Source: Candidatus Zixiibacteriota bacterium
GTDB lineage: Bacteria > Zixibacteria > MSB-5A5 > SM1-73
Assembly: GCA_023127875.1 (NCBI GenBank)
Contig: JAGMFA010000047.1
Span: 1 to 13,547, forward strand
DNA length: 13,547 nt
Direction of reading: 5' to 3'
The notes beneath the pieces were generated by a model. It saw only the letters and a list, made by a program, of their open reading frames with translations, ran no database searches and was not told where the DNA came from. The position numbers and the translations under genes are program-made. Below, in pieces: positions 6,409-13,547 of this stretch (positions within the stretch are counted from its first letter, which is position 1; every line of letters begins with the position of its first letter).

Positions 6409-8046
6409 ATGTTAGGAAAGCTGAAAAATGAGAACGGGTTTACTTTGCTTATCTTTTTGTCTTTGCTTTTAATGTTGACCATGATTGGGATCGCCGCGGT
6501 GATAACCTCCACCACTGATGTCAACATCGCCGGAAACGATCTGAGAACCATCAACACATTTTATGCGGCAGAAGCGGGATTGGAGAAGGTTATAGCTGAA
6601 ATCAGGAACCATTATGCCTCAGGTGGAGTGGGGCCACCTAACCCTCTTCCCTGCGACTCCTTTGATCTGGGGAACGTAGCCATCACCTATAACACTGTGG
6701 ACAATGGTCCTGCCACTCAGGAGACCCTTACCGTGGGAGCATATAAAGGACTTTATGCTTTGGTGAAAAGTTTTACCATCTCCGGTGAAGCAAGAGAAAT
6801 GGGAACTCAGACCGCAACCAAAATCGAAGCGGGGGTGAAAGATGCTTTAATCCCCGTATTCCAGTTTGCCGTCTTCTACGAGCAGGATCTGGAGATACTA
6901 CCCGGCCCCCCTATGACCCTGGGGGGGAGGGTTCACAGCAATCATGATCTTTACTTTGGGGCTCATTCAGGCCTTAAAGTCGATTCCTGGACCACAGCCG
7001 CAGGTGACATCTACCACGGAAGAAAGGACGATCCCTCAGCTTCGATGAATGGAGATGTGAAAATCAAGGATAAATTCGGAGCCTACCAGAACATGAACAA
7101 TGGAGATGGCACCTGGCTGGATTCCAACGATCCCGACTGGATCTCTGAATCCTTGAATCGGTGGGGAGGGATGGTGGAGGATCAGTCCCACGGAATAACC
7201 GACCTTAACCTCCCCGTGGTCGTCTCCGGCGATCCCATCGATATGATAAGGAGGGCATCCGGCGGCAACCAGGACAGTTATGAACTCAAGGCTGGATTGA
7301 AGATGGTAGACGGACAGGTGTGGTATAAGAATGCCAGCGACAATTGGGTGGATGTCACTGCCACATTCCTTGCCGACTCCATCATCACCACTGGTAGCTT
7401 TTACAATTATAGGGAGTATAAGTGGGCGACCTCTTATGACATAAACATCGAAAAACTCAATAACAGCAACTACTATCCTTTGAATGGAATCCTTTACGCC
7501 TCTCGCAATGAGGTGGTGGGAACCCAACAGGCTATTCGGCTGGTGGACGGTGAAGAATTAGCCGCACCCCTTACCGTGGTGACGGACAATCCGCTATACA
7601 CTCTTGGGGATTATAACGAAACCAACAAAAAGGCAGCCGCTCTCTTTACCGACGCTTTAACTATTCTGTCCAACAATTGGGACGACGCCAACAGTAACCA
7701 AAGTTTAAGTAACCGGATAGCATCCAATACTACAGTTAATGCCGCTTTCCTGACCGGAAATACGGAGACCACTGTGGGACATTACAATGGGGGTTTAGAG
7801 AATCTGCCACGTTTCTTAGAGAAGTGGAGCGGAAAGAAATTCACCTACTTAGGCTCCATGGTGGATCTTTGGTTTAGCGAGCAGGCAACCGGCGCATGGA
7901 TTTATGGTAGCCCTCAATATGAGGCACCCGACCGAGATTGGGCATTCGATCTTGCCTTCCTTGACCCCAACAATTTACCTCCGGGCGTGCCTCAGATAAA
8001 TACGGTTTTGAAAGTAAGCTGGCTTCAGAGAATAGTCAGCAATTGA
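6409..8046 (+). CDS. PilX-like pilus assembly protein
   Basis: A 545-residue protein starting at ATG 6409, with AAAGGAG six bases ahead, 37 nt after the PilW-like gene. The N-terminus NENG|FTLLIFLSLLLMLTMIGIAAVI fits the PilX_N domain. A prepilin-type glycine is followed by a hydrophobic helix, but Ile15 replaces Glu at +5, as is common in PilX/GspK-like tip proteins. The segment IAGNDLRTINTFYAAEAGLEKVIAEI (38-65) is the PilX signature. The long remainder has a GGRVHSNHDLYFGA block (172-185). A C-terminal block (395-495: LYTLGDYN, TDALTILSNNWDD, TTVNAAFLTG, GGLENLPRFLEKW, YLGSMVDLWFS) is seen in other large PilX-type proteins (DUF7305-like). It probably caps or decorates the pilus. It ends the operon at a strong terminator; the usual PilY1 partner is absent. 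Confidence 0.85.
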   Translation: MLGKLKNENGFTLLIFLSLLLMLTMIGIAAVITSTTDVNIAGNDLRTINTFYAAEAGLEKVIAEIRNHYASGGVGPPNPLPCDSFDLGNVAITYNTVDNGPATQETLTVGAYKGLYALVKSFTISGEAREMGTQTATKIEAGVKDALIPVFQFAVFYEQDLEILPGPPMTLGGRVHSNHDLYFGAHSGLKVDSWTTAAGDIYHGRKDDPSASMNGDVKIKDKFGAYQNMNNGDGTWLDSNDPDWISESLNRWGGMVEDQSHGITDLNLPVVVSGDPIDMIRRASGGNQDSYELKAGLKMVDGQVWYKNASDNWVDVTATFLADSIITTGSFYNYREYKWATSYDINIEKLNNSNYYPLNGILYASRNEVVGTQQAIRLVDGEELAAPLTVVTDNPLYTLGDYNETNKKAAALFTDALTILSNNWDDANSNQSLSNRIASNTTVNAAFLTGNTETTVGHYNGGLENLPRFLEKWSGKKFTYLGSMVDLWFSEQATGAWIYGSPQYEAPDRDWAFDLAFLDPNNLPPGVPQINTVLKVSWLQRIVSN

Positions 8047-8060
8047 AAACAATTCCTCCT

Positions 8061-8090
8061 TTGACCTGTCCACAGGATCCAAATTCGGAC
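8061..8090 (+). repeat. Copy 1 of a motif placed ahead of a hairpin
   Basis: TTGAC, nine bases, then GGATCCAAATTCGGAC (8075-8090). The same 16-mer, also preceded by TTGAC, occurs at 9831-9858. In both cases 12-13 nt separate it from a perfect hairpin with a T-run. Function unknown. Confidence 0.7.
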
Positions 8091-8103
8091 CTGCCCCAAA
8101 ACG

Positions 8104-8145
8104 AACAGGGGAGATTCTTAACGAATCTCCCCTGTTTATTTTTAT
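8104..8145 (+). terminator. Strong rho-independent terminator of the pilin operon
   Basis: AACAGGGGAGATTC (8104-8117), loop TTAAC, GAATCTCCCCTGTT (8123-8136): 14 perfect pairs followed by TTTATTTTTAT. It is 57 nt after the PilX stop. In the other direction the T-run is poorer, but it may also stop readthrough from tyrS. Confidence 0.9.
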
Positions 8146-8210
8146 CTCTCCTCTGGGAAATAATTTCTAACGGATAGGCCTATGTTTGCATCGGAGAGGA
8201 GGAACTTCTC

Positions 8211-8358
8211 TTGCTTCTGCGTCAGCATCACTTTAACCTATTGCAGCTTGAAGCTGGTTTAATGGTGACGAAGCTCGTATCGAGGCTTGAATTTCGGATT
8301 TCGAATCTCGATACCTATCTTCACAATCGTCTACGAGATTCGCCATTCTCAGAAGCAA
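8211..8358. other. Structured intergenic element
   Basis: Nested complementary arms: TTGCTTCTG (8211-8219) with CAGAAGCAA (8350-8358); CGAAGCTC (8269-8276) with GAGATTCG (8335-8342), one mismatch; GTATCGAG (8277-8284) with CTCGATAC (8307-8314). The part 8220-8270 can form a further imperfect hairpin (CGTCA...TGACG, TTTAACC...GGTTTAA). Together these give a branched, three-way-junction-like fold. It could be an untranslated RNA or a composite palindromic repeat; no known RNA family was recognised. Confidence 0.4.
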
Positions 8359-8368
8359 CCCATCTGAT

Positions 8369-8432
8369 GTCTGCATACTGTCGACTGTTTACTGTCTTCT
8401 GTTTACTGCCTACTGAACACTGCCTACTGCCT
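8369..8432. repeat. Degenerate short tandem repeat (CTGTTTACTGCC-like)
   Basis: A run of imperfect units based on TACTG, TTACTG and CACTGCC. It reaches into the last codons of tyrS, so the final residues (about GRVKRQ) and stop of that gene are built on repeat sequence. Confidence 0.6.
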
Positions 8433-9650
8433 TTTCACTCTCCCTACGATCCTGAAGAACCTCCTTCTTCCTAACCTCACCAGCTTCTCCCCGGCTACGG
8501 AGACTTTCAGATTTTCGTCATCAATCCTTTTATTATCGATATAGAGCCCACCCTGCTTTATTAACCTTTTTATCTCGCTGGTTGAATTGGCGCAGCCGGC
8601 TTTCACCAAAAAGTGCCCTATCCACATCTCTACCTTTTCATGTTCTAAGTGCTTTACCGGTATTTCCTCCGGAAGTTCCTTTTTCGAGAAAACCCTCTTA
8701 AACTCTTGCGAGGCTTTATCCGCCTCCTTCTGGTTGTAATACATTCTCACAATTTCTCTTCCCAATCTCTTTTTTAAGATCATGGGATTGGTCTTTTTCT
8801 CATCTAACTCTTTTTTAATTTGAATCAGTTCATCTTCTCCCACATCGGTCACCAGCTCAAAATAGCTGTAAATCTGCTCATCCGGGATGGACATGATCTT
8901 GCCGAATATCTCTGCCGGGGGCTCTGCCACCCCGATATAATTGCCCAGCGACTTAGACATCCTCTGCTCTCCATCGGTTCCCACCAGAACCGGCATGGTC
9001 AATATCACCTGCGGTCTTTGCCCATACACCTCCTGAATCTGTCTGCCGGCCAAAAGATTGAATTTCTGCTCTGTCGCCCCGATCTCCACGTCTGCTTTGA
9101 TCATGACTGAATCATAAGCCTGCATTAAAGGATAGAAAAGCTCATGAATACTTATGGGGATTTGCTCTTTGTATCTTTTGGAAAAATCGTCTCTCTCCAG
9201 CATCCGAGCCACGGTAAAATTTGACGCCAGGTGCATGATCTTCAGAAAGCTCATCTGGCTGAACCATTCCCCATTGTGGTGCACTTCAGTTTTGCTTTCA
9301 TCCACCACCCTGAAAAATTGCTCCTGATAGGTCTGGGCATTTCTTTTTATCTCATCTAAGGTAAGCTGGGGACGGGTTTCGGAGCGTCCGGAAGGGTCTC
9401 CCACCATACCGGTGAAGTCGCCTATGATCAAAATCACCTGATGCCCTAACTCTTGAAATTGTCTCAGCTTTCTTAAACAGACCGTGTGTCCCAGATGAAT
9501 ATCCGGAGCGGTGGGATCAAAGCCTTGTTTCACTCTCAAGGGCTTGGTCTCACGGATGGATCTTTTAAGCTTTAAGATCAACTCTTCTTCCGGCAGAATC
9601 TCCACCGTCCCTCTTTTGATAACCTTTAACTGCTCCTCCAGATTCAGCAT
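8424..9650 (-). CDS. tyrS: Tyrosyl-tRNA synthetase
   Basis: A class I aminoacyl-tRNA synthetase that charges tRNA-Tyr with tyrosine in the cytoplasm. It is 408 residues, the usual bacterial length. The HIGH motif is HLGH (52-55) in FDPTAPDIHLGH, followed by GDFTGMVGDPSGRSETRP (77-94) of the tyrosine/ATP site. The KMSKS motif is RMSKS (230-234). An S4 RNA-binding domain covers about 341-398 (VKAGCANSTSEIKRLIKQGGLYIDNKRI). The segment ATEQKFNLLAGR matches the subgroup with a compact C-terminus. The start ATG 9650 has GGAGG four bases ahead. It stands alone, with its own promoter; no T-box leader motif was found. The last residues after RRRFFRIV run into an intergenic repeat and are probably unimportant. 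Confidence 0.97.
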   Translation of the reverse strand: MLNLEEQLKVIKRGTVEILPEEELILKLKRSIRETKPLRVKQGFDPTAPDIHLGHTVCLRKLRQFQELGHQVILIIGDFTGMVGDPSGRSETRPQLTLDEIKRNAQTYQEQFFRVVDESKTEVHHNGEWFSQMSFLKIMHLASNFTVARMLERDDFSKRYKEQIPISIHELFYPLMQAYDSVMIKADVEIGATEQKFNLLAGRQIQEVYGQRPQVILTMPVLVGTDGEQRMSKSLGNYIGVAEPPAEIFGKIMSIPDEQIYSYFELVTDVGEDELIQIKKELDEKKTNPMILKKRLGREIVRMYYNQKEADKASQEFKRVFSKKELPEEIPVKHLEHEKVEMWIGHFLVKAGCANSTSEIKRLIKQGGLYIDNKRIDDENLKVSVAGEKLVRLGRRRFFRIVGRVKRQ

Positions 9651-9718
9651 TCATCCTCCATAAAGAAATCACCACGATTAGTTTATCTTGTTTTCTCTTT
9701 TGAAAAATCAACTTGGTT

Positions 9719-9747
9719 ATTATAAATGCACCTGTTTGGGAAATCAA
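9719..9747 (-). promoter_or_regulatory. Promoter of tyrS
   Basis: On the minus strand TTGATT (9742-9747), a 17-nt spacer and TATAAT (9719-9724). Transcription would start near 9712, about 60 nt before the tyrS ATG. This leader is too short for a T-box. Confidence 0.6.
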
Positions 9748-9830
9748 GCTCTTTTTCCTTCAGGATTGAATGAAGAGCGGTTTACCCAGGCAAGTTATGA
9801 TTTTTTTGACAAATCCGATCTGCAGGTCAG

Positions 9831-9858
9831 TTGACTTCCTATGGATCCAAATTCGGAC
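9831..9858 (+). repeat. Copy 2 of the motif placed ahead of a hairpin
   Basis: TTGAC, seven bases, then GGATCCAAATTCGGAC (9843-9858), identical over 16 nt to 8075-8090. Twelve bases later the palindrome at 9871 begins. No plus-strand gene lies upstream here, so in this orientation the hairpin has nothing obvious to terminate. Confidence 0.7.
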
Positions 9859-9870
9859 TGTCTTGAGAGA

Positions 9871-9912
9871 AAAAAAAGAAGCCTCTCTTAGCTAAGAGAG
9901 GCTTCTTTTTTT
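9871..9912 (-). terminator. Perfect palindromic terminator of the secreted dockerin protein gene
   Basis: A 42-nt perfect palindrome centred on AGCT (9890-9893): A7-GAAGCCTCTCTT, AGCT, AAGAGAGGCTTC-T7. Read on the minus strand it lies 10 nt after the stop at 9922 and ends in a T-run. By symmetry it works in both directions. Confidence 0.9.
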
Positions 9913-9921
9913 AGACATTGC

Positions 9922-12900
9922 CTAAAGCCCAAACTTGCCCAGGTTGCGGAAACGTGTGCAGAAAAGGCTGGTATTGGGTTCAGGTGGAGTAGACAAGGTC
10001 TGAGCGATCTGAAGAGCTTCGTCCTGTGAAATTCCCCATCTCCACATTAAGATATAATAGAGCCAGCGGTCGTAATCAATGGGCTGGGATCCATTTTTAT
10101 AGAGGTAATTGATCAGGTAGACCACGTCTCCGATATCCACCACTCCGCTTATGTTCACATCACCCTGATCCGCGAAGGGTAGGGGAGCAGGACCTCCTTT
10201 GAATAGATAATTGATCAAATAGACCACGTCACCTATGTCTATCACACCATCACAATTTACATCCCCTCGATAGTATCCTTTCAATTTCAAAAGATGGAAG
10301 AGGAACCGCTCAAACGGGTCACCAGATTTGTCCCCAAACATAGAGTATCCATATAACCAGTATGACTCCAGATGTTTCTCTCCTGATTCAAGGGTGAAGG
10401 GCTGGGAGGTCAGCAGAGCAGAAAGATCGGTGGGTCCTGCGGAGTTGTCCCATGTTCCCCTATTCATACAAGACCACAATGAATCTTTTCTCCAGCCATC
10501 CTGGGGGTTAATGTAGGTGTAATTGTCCACAGATAGGAAGCCCTTGAGGATGGATGTATCTTTATCCGGGATACGCATCACTCCCACAACCTCATTGGGA
10601 ACGGAGGTGCTGTATTGATAATAATAGTTGTAGAGAGAATCATAGTGGCTTAGATTGAGTAATGGATCTCCCACCTGCCAATCCAAGAACAGGGAGAAAT
10701 GAAAATCAACTGGCTCCATGAATTGATTCTCCACGATGAACTCCTGCAGGATCGCCTCCCCACCTCCAAACAGAGTATCCATGAATCCCACCGCTATCAT
10801 GGTTACTTCTAAACCTGGAGGCTCAAGATGGGGTCGATATTTGGCGGTAGCATATTCTATCAGCATCCCATCCACTCTTGCCGTGTCGACCTTTAGTGAC
10901 TCGGAAGGGGCAAAATCTTGATGAGCGATGCCATAGCTTAAAGCTAAATTTGTAGCATCATTGCCGATGATGATGGAACCCCCTCCTCGGCGTTCAGGTG
11001 GACCATACAGATACTCCCCTTCATGCCACACAAAAGATGGGGCGATGATTTGAGTCTGACCTTCCTGTCCATGGTTAGTCTTCGCCATAGTGGTGTTTCG
11101 GCTGTGAACCCAGTCGACCATCTTTGGAGGATACCAATGAGGAGAAATCGCCACGGCATACTCGACCTCGGTATAAATCTGGGAGACTCCATTCCACGGC
11201 TGGGTAACCGGTATAAACTCATCCGGGATGTTCTGACCATTGAAATTATCTGTCCACAATTCAGGATAAAGTGAAACCGGATAATTACGCAAAGCCCATA
11301 ATCCACCGGGGCTTAAAGAAGACTCCGCCCGATAAATGTCATGAGAGATGTTTCCGGCATCATTATGCTCTATGGGATCATGTGGCGGAGGTGAATGTGG
11401 AATGAAATAACCATCAAGCACCCTACCCGGATTTCCTAACTCTGCCCAATCCACGAATGGATCGGAGATGGCAATAAGAGAGTCCTCGGAGTTCACGCCT
11501 GCCACGGTGACATAGTGTCCCCCGACTCGCCACCACTCTCCATCGCCTGGACAAGGAGGAAAGCTGGCACAACCGAGTCCATCCGGAGTTGGGTCCGTGC
11601 CGCAACCCGGGAATGGTAGAGGAGCAAATGGATCTCCCCAGGGGAAAATTCCCCAGGTGAAAAAGTACGCAAGATCCTCACAGTCAACCGAATCCACTAT
11701 GCCATCATCATTAATATCGGCGGCATCATCGCAAGGGAAAGGGGGTCCGTTTATGCATGCGGCAAGATCAGATATGGTAAGACTTATCCCATCCGCATCA
11801 ATATCTCCCCTGACGAACTTTTGTTCTCCCGAACCTCCATCATTATACCAGAAGCCCAGAAGCAAAATCACATCCTCAGATATCTCCACCAAGCTCTCTA
11901 TCTGGGCAAAGGTCGGCTGTGGAATGGTAACCTCGTACAGAGAGTCAGCCAAACTACTTCCATTTTCATAGGTCTCACTTGAAAGCCACTCATCGATGGC
12001 AGATTGCATGTCAGGCACTCTGGTTCCAATGTGACCCGATCCTGTTCCTTGAATATCATCCGTGTTCATAAACCAGGCTAATCTCTCCACTAACTCACCC
12101 CACATAGGTAGAATAGGTGGATTTTGATAGCCGGGCACAAAAGGCTGGGGTGTAGGGGGTGGTGGCGCCCAGGGAGGAGGCCAGGGGGTATCAAGGTGAT
12201 TAACATTCCACATATCATGGTCATCCTGAACCCATCCAGCGTAAGGAGGTAGGTTATCCTCATAATCCCTGACCAGAGGAAATTGGTCGAACCCGTCTGC
12301 TGGCATTCCGGGTGGAACATTGTGCTTGGAGTCAAACCACCAGAAGCAGTTGGCAACAGCTACGGGACCACAAAGGGTCCACTGATCGGTGAAAGGATAT
12401 AACCAGTTATCTTGCTTCTGATCGAAATCCGGCATCCCAGAAGGAGCGTAATCCTCATAAGATGGCTTCCAATACCAGCCCATGGAGGAAAGATGATATT
12501 CCCCTGACACAAACTGCGGGAAGAACTGCCTACCATCTTTCGTTACGAAGGAGAGCCGATTGTCGGGTGGCCAGAAAGTGGTGTCAATTTCATTAGTGCA
12601 CGACTCCTCAGGAGGGTAGCTGAAACAGATTTCACATATGATCCCATTCTGAGTAGGACCCAGACCTTGAAATATAGTGGATATTCCAGCAAATTGGTTT
12701 TGGTTATCAACGTTGACAAAATGTTGTCCATTCCGAATTGGTGGTTCACTGTGAACCCAGGAAACAGAATCCAAGAAAAATGGCTGACAATTTGGAGATA
12801 AAGGATACCACCGAAGTGGCATCATTATACCAACCAAACTATCATCGGGTAATATCGGCTCATCTGCGGTAAAATAGACCGGGATACAGGAGTGCCCTCG

Positions 12901-13029
12901 ATAAGCTGGCAAATTTCCGCTGTTAAACCTTACCGTGTCAGGCATTCCCGGATCCTGAGCCAAGACTGAGGATGGCAAAATCGGCAGGATAAATAATACC
13001 GCCATCCAGAAGAAAAATTTGTTTTGCAT
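9922..13029 (-). CDS. Secreted C39-like cysteine peptidase domain protein with dockerin modules
   Basis: A 1035-residue exported protein. ATG 13029 has AGGAGG seven bases ahead; an open frame continues upstream to 13080 without a ribosome-binding site. The signal peptide is 1-24 (VLA|Q). Residues about 30-180 form a beta-rich, cohesin-like domain. About 185-545 is a papain/C39-like fold with QWTLCGPVAVANCFWW (Cys220), GGHYVTVAGV (His505) and SDPF (Asp523) as the likely triad. A Pro-rich stretch lies at 281-300. A dockerin-like pair of calcium loops (DIDADG at 409, DINDDGIVD at 438) is inserted between Cys and His. Residues 550-910 are an unassigned beta-rich region. A C-terminal dockerin (922-983) has loops DVNCDGVID and DVNISGVVD, the second with Ser961 for the usual Asp. 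A 50-residue tail follows; no sortase or T9SS signal was recognised. It is a single-gene unit. The substrate is unknown, and activity is inferred from the motifs only. Confidence 0.75.
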   Translation of the reverse strand: MQNKFFFWMAVLFILPILPSSVLAQDPGMPDTVRFNSGNLPAYRGHSCIPVYFTADEPILPDDSLVGIMMPLRWYPLSPNCQPFFLDSVSWVHSEPPIRNGQHFVNVDNQNQFAGISTIFQGLGPTQNGIICEICFSYPPEESCTNEIDTTFWPPDNRLSFVTKDGRQFFPQFVSGEYHLSSMGWYWKPSYEDYAPSGMPDFDQKQDNWLYPFTDQWTLCGPVAVANCFWWFDSKHNVPPGMPADGFDQFPLVRDYEDNLPPYAGWVQDDHDMWNVNHLDTPWPPPWAPPPPTPQPFVPGYQNPPILPMWGELVERLAWFMNTDDIQGTGSGHIGTRVPDMQSAIDEWLSSETYENGSSLADSLYEVTIPQPTFAQIESLVEISEDVILLLGFWYNDGGSGEQKFVRGDIDADGISLTISDLAACINGPPFPCDDAADINDDGIVDSVDCEDLAYFFTWGIFPWGDPFAPLPFPGCGTDPTPDGLGCASFPPCPGDGEWWRVGGHYVTVAGVNSEDSLIAISDPFVDWAELGNPGRVLDGYFIPHSPPPHDPIEHNDAGNISHDIYRAESSLSPGGLWALRNYPVSLYPELWTDNFNGQNIPDEFIPVTQPWNGVSQIYTEVEYAVAISPHWYPPKMVDWVHSRNTTMAKTNHGQEGQTQIIAPSFVWHEGEYLYGPPERRGGGSIIIGNDATNLALSYGIAHQDFAPSESLKVDTARVDGMLIEYATAKYRPHLEPPGLEVTMIAVGFMDTLFGGGEAILQEFIVENQFMEPVDFHFSLFLDWQVGDPLLNLSHYDSLYNYYYQYSTSVPNEVVGVMRIPDKDTSILKGFLSVDNYTYINPQDGWRKDSLWSCMNRGTWDNSAGPTDLSALLTSQPFTLESGEKHLESYWLYGYSMFGDKSGDPFERFLFHLLKLKGYYRGDVNCDGVIDIGDVVYLINYLFKGGPAPLPFADQGDVNISGVVDIGDVVYLINYLYKNGSQPIDYDRWLYYILMWRWGISQDEALQIAQTLSTPPEPNTSLFCTRFRNLGKFGL

Positions 13030-13299
13030 CTTACACCTCCTGTGAAAGATTTGGATTTGTGCTTTTCGTTTCAGCTTCACTGCTTGTGGTGAGATGAGTT
13101 CGTCACTTAAAGAATGAAGTTTTTCTTCCTTTCATATCAACAACCTATCAAATTTCAAAAGCAAATGAAATTTTGGAGGAAGTTTACATCCACCAAAAAC
13201 TTAAGTTGAATAAAAAGAACCTAAATTTACCTTTTGTAAAAACTGTCCCTGGTATAAATTTAATCTTTTTCAGTAAGTTGTCAAGATAAAATTGAAGGT
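13030..13299. other. Long leader region of the dockerin protein gene
   Basis: No gene. It holds an 8-bp hairpin, AAATTTCA (13150-13157) with TGAAATTT (13166-13173). A possible minus-strand promoter is TTGACA (13279-13284), 16 nt, TAAATT (13257-13262). That would give a leader of about 220 nt. The same TTGACA-16-TAAATT layout precedes the radical-SAM gene. Confidence 0.4.
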
Positions 13300-13547
13300 A
13301 ATTGGTGATGTAAAGATTAGTGTGTAAAATTGGGTTTGGCTTAGAAAGACAAGAGGTGTATCCTTTCCGTGAATGAAGAAAACCTTAAAAGGAAGGAGAC
13401 ACCTAATGTCGGCAAAGCAATTGGATTTCTCGAAGCACAATTTAGTGATTGACTTAGCAGAAGTCAAGAGGATGTTTGCGATGCACTTTAATGAAGGCTG
13501 CAGGTATTTAGTGAAACAATCTTTTGAGAAGATTATGGCACAGGATA
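13300..13547 (+). mobile_element. Left end of an insertion sequence, probably IS256-like (cut by window)
   Basis: The stretch around 13315-13335 (TGTGTAAAATT) resembles the terminal inverted repeats of IS256-family elements as I recall them. A transposase-like gene starts 70-90 nt inside. The exact outer end, the target duplication and the right end cannot be seen in this window. Confidence 0.45.
13406..13547 (+). CDS. Putative transposase, N-terminal fragment (runs off the window)
   Basis: ATG 13406 is preceded by AAGGAAGGAG at good spacing, and the frame stays open for 47 codons to the window edge. The protein begins MSAKQLDFSKHNLVIDL and continues AEVKRMFAMHF...VKQSFEKIMAQD. I do not recognise it with certainty. 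A short N-terminal helical region followed by ...SFEKIMAQD fits the start of mutator-type (IS256) transposases, and the end-like TGTGTAAAATT sequence just upstream agrees. Its catalytic DDE residues would lie outside the window. Another transposase family remains possible. Confidence 0.55.
   Translation, partial: MSAKQLDFSKHNLVIDLAEVKRMFAMHFNEGCRYLVKQSFEKIMAQD

Noticed and set aside
7036..7527. Minus-strand open frame inside the PilX-like gene
   Set aside because: A shadow frame; the plus-strand protein has recognisable PilX features over the same bases.
9651..9842. T-box leader for tyrS
   Set aside because: The predicted leader is only about 60 nt and no T-box core sequence was found on the minus strand.
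10944..11306. Open frames overlapping the dockerin protein gene (also 11493-11687, 11597-11971 and 12090-12356)
   Set aside because: All are alternative frames of a clearly coding gene with a signal peptide and dockerins.
13270..13467. Minus-strand open frame at the right end
   Set aside because: It spans the insertion-sequence end and the start of the transposase-like gene, and its product looks random and AT-driven.

Overview
The window looks like a chromosomal stretch from an uncultivated, probably anaerobic or sediment bacterium of the Zixibacteria/FCB type. This is an inference. It rests on a secreted protein with C-terminal dockerin repeats of the form DIGDVVYLINYLFKGGPAP, on a DUF1573 protein, on type IV pilus minor pilins, and on many intergenic palindromes. 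UGA is a normal stop here (the PilX-like gene ends in TGA), so the standard bacterial code applies.

Layout. 243-1772 (minus): a DUF1573 periplasmic protein followed by a TlpA-like thioredoxin lipoprotein, behind a good sigma70-type promoter. The DUF1573 gene has one in-frame TGA exactly where the family has the first Cys of its CGC(T) motif. The reading frame continues cleanly for another 180 codons, and a stem-loop sits at the right distance 3' of the TGA. I read it as a candidate selenoprotein, and this is the main discovery of the window. 2146-4598 (minus): a promoter, a radical-SAM gene (COG0731-like) broken by a 4-bp duplication and a TAA, an intact MFS transporter whose start abuts it, and a small Cys-rich DUF6485 protein. 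The 3' end of the transporter gene is partly duplicated, and a palindromic element supplies its present stop codon.

5099-8046 (plus): a three-gene minor-pilin operon (PilV-, PilW- and PilX-like) ending at a perfect 14-bp terminator, with no PilY1 gene after it. 8424-9650 (minus): tyrosyl-tRNA synthetase with its own promoter. 9922-13029 (minus): a 1035-residue secreted protein with a cohesin-like N-terminus, a C39/papain-like Cys-His-Asp domain that is interrupted by a dockerin-like calcium module, and a C-terminal dockerin pair. It ends at a perfect palindromic terminator. 13406 to the right edge (plus): the beginning of a transposase, probably IS256-like, with its left end just upstream.

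Functional reading. TlpA plus the Sec-containing DUF1573 protein would form a periplasmic thiol/selenol redox pair. The pilin operon and the dockerin protein belong to the cell surface. tyrS is housekeeping. The intergenic spaces carry several unrelated palindromic or structured elements, including a motif-plus-hairpin module present twice (8061-8136 and 9831-9912). No rRNA, tRNA, CRISPR array or prophage was seen.
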